Shown here piece after piece: positions 60,401-64,000 of a stretch of 64,000 nucleotides of DNA. The notes beneath the pieces were generated by a model that searched no databases, was not told where the DNA came from, and saw only the letters and a list, made by a program, of their open reading frames with translations. Numbering within the stretch: the stretch's first letter is position 1; each line of letters starts with the position of its first letter. Source of the stretch: Gracilaria gracilis (taxonomy: Eukaryota; Rhodophyta; Florideophyceae; Gracilariales; Gracilariaceae); contig JARGSG010000058.1 of NCBI GenBank assembly GCA_030374805.1, positions 248,001 through 312,000 on the forward strand, given 5' to 3'. Made by a program: the position numbers and the translations under genes.

Positions 60401-63400
60401 TTGAGGCATGACGGAGCTTGGTGTTGACCTAATATACGCCTCGTAACCTCTCCCCTTGGGACCCCTAATACAAACCCCAATGCAAACCCAAACATAAACC
60501 CCAACGGTGTTTACAGAGGTAATAACCGAAACACCGCCAACCATCGATTCTTCCCTTCAACATGTTCGTGCGATAGTATGCATGGCCTACGCGATGATGA
60601 AGATGAGTGAAGCCGCCACACTGGGCTTCACCCAAGTTTATCAGCACAACGACTAGTGTTCTACGATGATCCTGTCTCCTGCAACCCATAGCACTTTTAT
60701 TCATCGCAGGCGACTCCAATGGAAATATAAAGCAATATTAAGGCGGCTTCCATGTCGTTCAAAGTTATCTACCTTCCCAAGCTCCACCATTAGCCTTGGA
60801 ACAGTTTTTGTGAAATGCGCGCATTCTATTGAATTCACTGAAGCATGGCTGCTGTGTGCAAACCACTTGAGGCATGACGGAGCTTGGTGTTGCCCTAATA
60901 TATGCCTCGTAACATCTCCCCTTGAGACCCCTAATACAAACCCCAATGCAAACCCAGACATAAACCCTAACGGTGTTTACAGAGGTAGTACCCGAAACAC
61001 AGCCAACCATCGATTTTTCCCTTCAACATGTTCGTGGGATAGTATGCAAGGCCCACTCGAGGATAAAGATTTGTGAAGTCGCCATACTCTGCTTCACCCA
61101 AGTTTATCAGCACAAGGACTAGTGTTCTACGATGATCCTGTCTCCTGCAACCCATAGCACTTTTATTCATCGCAGGTCACTCCATAGAGATATAAAGCTA
61201 TTTCAAGGCGGCTTCCATGTCGTGTAGAGTGATCTACCTTCCCAAGCTCCACCATTAGCCTTGGAACAGTTTTTGTGAAATGCGCGCATTCTATTGAATT
61301 CACTGAAGCACGGCTGCTATGTGCAAACCACTTGAGGCATGACATAGCTTGGTTTTGACCTAATATACGCCTCGTAACCTCTCCCCTTGGGACCTTTAAT
61401 ACAAACCCCCAATGCAAACCCAAACATAAACCTTAACGGTGTTTACAGAGGTAGTACCCGAAACACAGCCAACCATCGATTTTTCCCTTCAACATGTTCG
61501 TGGGGTAGTATGCATGGCCTACCCGAGGATAAAGATTAGTGAACCCGCCACACTGGGCTTCACCCAAGTTTATCAGCACAACGACTAGTGTTTTACGATG
61601 ATCCTGTCTCTCGCAACCCATAGCACTTTTATTCATCGCAGGTCACTCCCATAGAGGTATAAAGCTATTTCAAGGCGGCTTCCATGTCGTGTAGAGTGAT
61701 CTACCTTCCCAAGCTCCACCATTAGCCTTGGAACAGTTTTTGTGAAATGCGCGCATTTAATTGAATTCACTGAAGCATGGCTGCTGTGTGCAAACCACTT
61801 GAGGCATGACGGAGCTTGCTTTGGACCTAATATATGCCTCGTGACCTCTCCCCTTCAGACCCCTAATACAAACCCCAATGCAAACCCAAACATAAACCCC
61901 AACGGTGTTTACAGAGGTAATAACCGAAACACCGCCAACCATCGATTCTTCCCTTCAACATGTTCGTGCGATAGTATGCATGGCCTACCCGATGATGAAG
62001 ATGAGTGAAGCCGCCACACTGGGCTTCACCCAAGTTTATCAGCACAAGGACTAGTGTTCTACGATGATCCTGTCTCCTGCAACCCATAGCACTTTTATTC
62101 ATCGCAGGTCACTCCCATAGAGATATAAAGCTATTTCAAGGCGACTTCCATGTCGTGTAGAGTGATCTACCTTCCCAAGCTCCACCATTAGCCTTGGAAC
62201 AGTTTTTGTGAAATGCGCGCATTCTATTGAATTCACTGAAGCATGGCTGCTATGTGCAAACCACTTGAGGCATGACAGAGCTTGCTTTGGACCTAATATA
62301 TGCCTCGTGACCTCTCCCCTTCAGACCCCTAATACAAACCCCAATGCAAACCCAAACATAAACCTTAACGGTGTTTACAGAGGTAGTACCGGAAACACAG
62401 CCAACCATCGATTTTTCCCTTCAACATGTTCGTGGGGTAGTATGCAAGGCCCACTCGAGGATAAAGATTAGTGAAGTCGCCATACTCTGCTTCACCCAAG
62501 TTTATCAGCACAAGGACTAGTGTTCTACGATGATCCTGTCTCCTGCAACCCATAGCACTTTTATTCATCGCAGGCCACTCCAATAGAGGTATAAAGCTAT
62601 TTCAAGGCGGCTTCCATGTCGTGTAGAATGATCTACCTTCCCAAGCTCTACCATTAGCCTTGGAACAGTTTTTGTGAAATGCGCGCATTCTATTGAATTC
62701 ACTGAAGCATGGCTTCTATGTGCAAACCACTTGAGGCATGACATAGCTTGGTTTTGACCTAATATATGCCTCGTAACCTCTCCCCTTGGGACCCCTAATA
62801 CAAACCCCAATGCAAACCCAAACATAAACCCCAACGGTGTTTACAGAGGTAATAACCGAAACACCGCCAACCATCGATTCTTCCCTTCAACATGTTCGTG
62901 CGATAGTATGCATGGCCTACGCGATGATGAAGATGAGTGAAGCCGCCACACTGGGCTTCACCCAAGTTTATCAGCACAACGACTAGTGTTTTACGATGAT
63001 CCTGTCTCTCGCAACCAATAGCACTTTTATTCATCGCAGGTCACTCCCATAGAGGTATAAAGCTATTTCAAGGCGACTTCCATGTCGTGTAGAATGATCT
63101 ACCTTCCCAAACTCCACCATTAGCCATGGAACAGTTTTTGTGAAATGCGCGCATTTAATTGAATTCACTGAAGCATGGCTGCTGTGTGCAAACCACTCGA
63201 GGCATGACGGAGCTTGCTTTGGACCTAATATATGCCTCGTGACCTCTCCCCTTCGGACCCCTAATACAAACCCCAATGCAAACCCAAACATAAACCCCAA
63301 CGGTGTTTACAGATGTAATAACCGAAACACCGCCAACCATCGATTCTTCCCTTCAACATGTTCGTGCGATAGTATGCATGGCCTACCCGATGATGAAGAT

Positions 63401-64000
63401 GAGTGAAGCCGCCACACTGGGCTTCACCCAAGTTTATCAGCACAAGGACTAGTGTTCTACGATGATCCTGTCTCCTGCAACCCATAGCACTTTTATTCAT
63501 CGCAGGTCACTCCCATAGAGGTATAAAGCTATTTCAAGGCGACTTCCATGTCGTATAGAATGATCTACCTTCCCAAACTCCACCATTAGCCATGGAACAG
63601 TTTTTGTGAAATGCGCGCATTCTAGTGAATTCACTGAAGCATGGCTGCTGTGTGCAAACCACTTGAGGCATGACGGAGCTTGGTGTTGACCTAATATATG
63701 CCTCGTAACCTCTCCCCTTGGGACCCCTAATACAAACCCCAATGCAAACCCAGACATAAACCCTAACGGTGTTTACAGAGGTAGTACCCGAAACACAGCC
63801 AACCATCGATTTTTCCCTTCAACATGTTCGTGGGATAGTATGCATGGCCTACCCGAGGATAAAGATTAGTGAAGTCGCCACATGGGCTTCACCCAAGTTT
63901 ATCAGCACAACGACTAGTGTTTTACGATGATCCTGTCTCTCGCAACCAATAGCACTTTTATTCATCGCAGGTCACACCCATAGAGATATAAAGCTATTTC
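57481..64000. repeat. 466-bp satellite, about 14 units, running off the window
   Basis: CACTTGAGGCATGAC begins units at 57481, 58068, 58534, 59001, 59467, 59933, 60398, 60864, 61329, 61796, 62262, 62728, 63194 and 63660; steps are 465-467 except the first (587). Two types occur. Type A has GGTAGTACC and GAGGATAAAGAT; type B has GGTAATAACC and GATGATGAAGATGAG. The order is A A B A B A B A A B A B B A, partly a 932-bp dimer. Every unit contains a CCCTAATACAAACCCCAATG telomere-like stretch. Short frames in the units are by-products of the repeat; no gene is supported. Confidence 0.95.
57760..57781 (+). repeat. Short G-strand telomere-type insert inside the satellite
   Basis: TTAGGGGTTTTTAGGGTTTT sits between the satellite position ending GATGATCCTGTC (57749-57759) and a resumption at ATGCAAGGCCCACTCGAGG (57782). 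Direction is opposite to the repeats at 57420-57482. It explains the 587-base first unit. Confidence 0.85.

Noticed and set aside
57484-63806. Dozens of 60-136-codon frames in the 466-bp satellite
   Set aside because: The same peptides recur once per unit on both strands; the repeat and its low stop density explain them.

Overview
The window is eukaryotic nuclear DNA that is almost entirely accessory. It holds decayed Ty3/gypsy and Ty1/copia retrotransposons, two relatives of one cut-and-paste transposase, a telomere-associated Penelope-like retroelement, several satellites, and a few host-like gene remnants. Plant-type C-strand telomere repeats (CCCTAAA and variants), intron-poor reading frames, moderate GC and a eukaryotic-context gene set for DNA methylation point to an alga. 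A florideophyte red alga of the Chondrus kind is my best guess, from general knowledge of such genomes; nothing in the window proves it.

Layout: 1-6300, very decayed gypsy remnant with a recognisable retropepsin. 6435-6983, orphan reading frame. 7340-16490, the most unusual block: on the minus strand a ParB/sulfiredoxin-type protein followed in the same frame, across a TAG, by a 2-oxoglutarate/Fe(II) dioxygenase-like protein; on the plus strand a beta-class (DPPYN) DNA methyltransferase followed by a SET-like segment. The two transcription units diverge from a 2.6-kb spacer packed with hairpins, including a tandem array of ~142-bp units each holding a near-perfect 34-bp inverted repeat. 17101-20521, a Plavaka/CACTA-like transposase pseudogene (minus). 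21.0-22.5 kb, a ~500-bp tandem duplication with tRNA-like promoter boxes and three palindromes. 23.7-26.3 kb, a plus-strand coiled-coil protein of unknown function. 26738-29878, a second, diverged Plavaka-like pseudogene. 30570-34750, a dead copia element. 35.9-38.7 kb, orphan reading frames. 39.6-43.4 kb, an APH-like kinase remnant and an armadillo-repeat gene remnant. 43709-52775, a 71-bp satellite split by an 8.3-kb gypsy element with two 847-bp LTRs. 52.9-55.0 kb, repeats and a T-rich minisatellite. 55066-57482, a 5'-truncated endonuclease-lacking Penelope-like element with telomere-type repeats at both ends and a hammerhead ribozyme. 57481-64000, a 466-bp satellite of about 14 units with two alternating variants.

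How the parts fit: methyltransferase, ParB-like protein, 2OG oxygenase and SET-like segment together look like a DNA/chromatin-modifying cargo module of a mobile element. Both transposase copies lie tail-to-tail with a large plus-strand gene, so the module may belong to the same element as the first transposase (inference). The right end has the structure expected of a retroelement that primed on a chromosome end: telomere repeats, truncated 5' end, RT, hammerhead, 3' tail, telomere repeats. The orientation places the former chromosome end to the left, although 55 kb of sequence now lies there, so these are interstitial telomere sequences.

Most coding regions carry stops or frameshifts. Several frameshifts fall in homopolymer runs (C7 at 8698-8704, G7 at 27074-27080, T8 at 29339-29346) and could be sequencing errors rather than decay.
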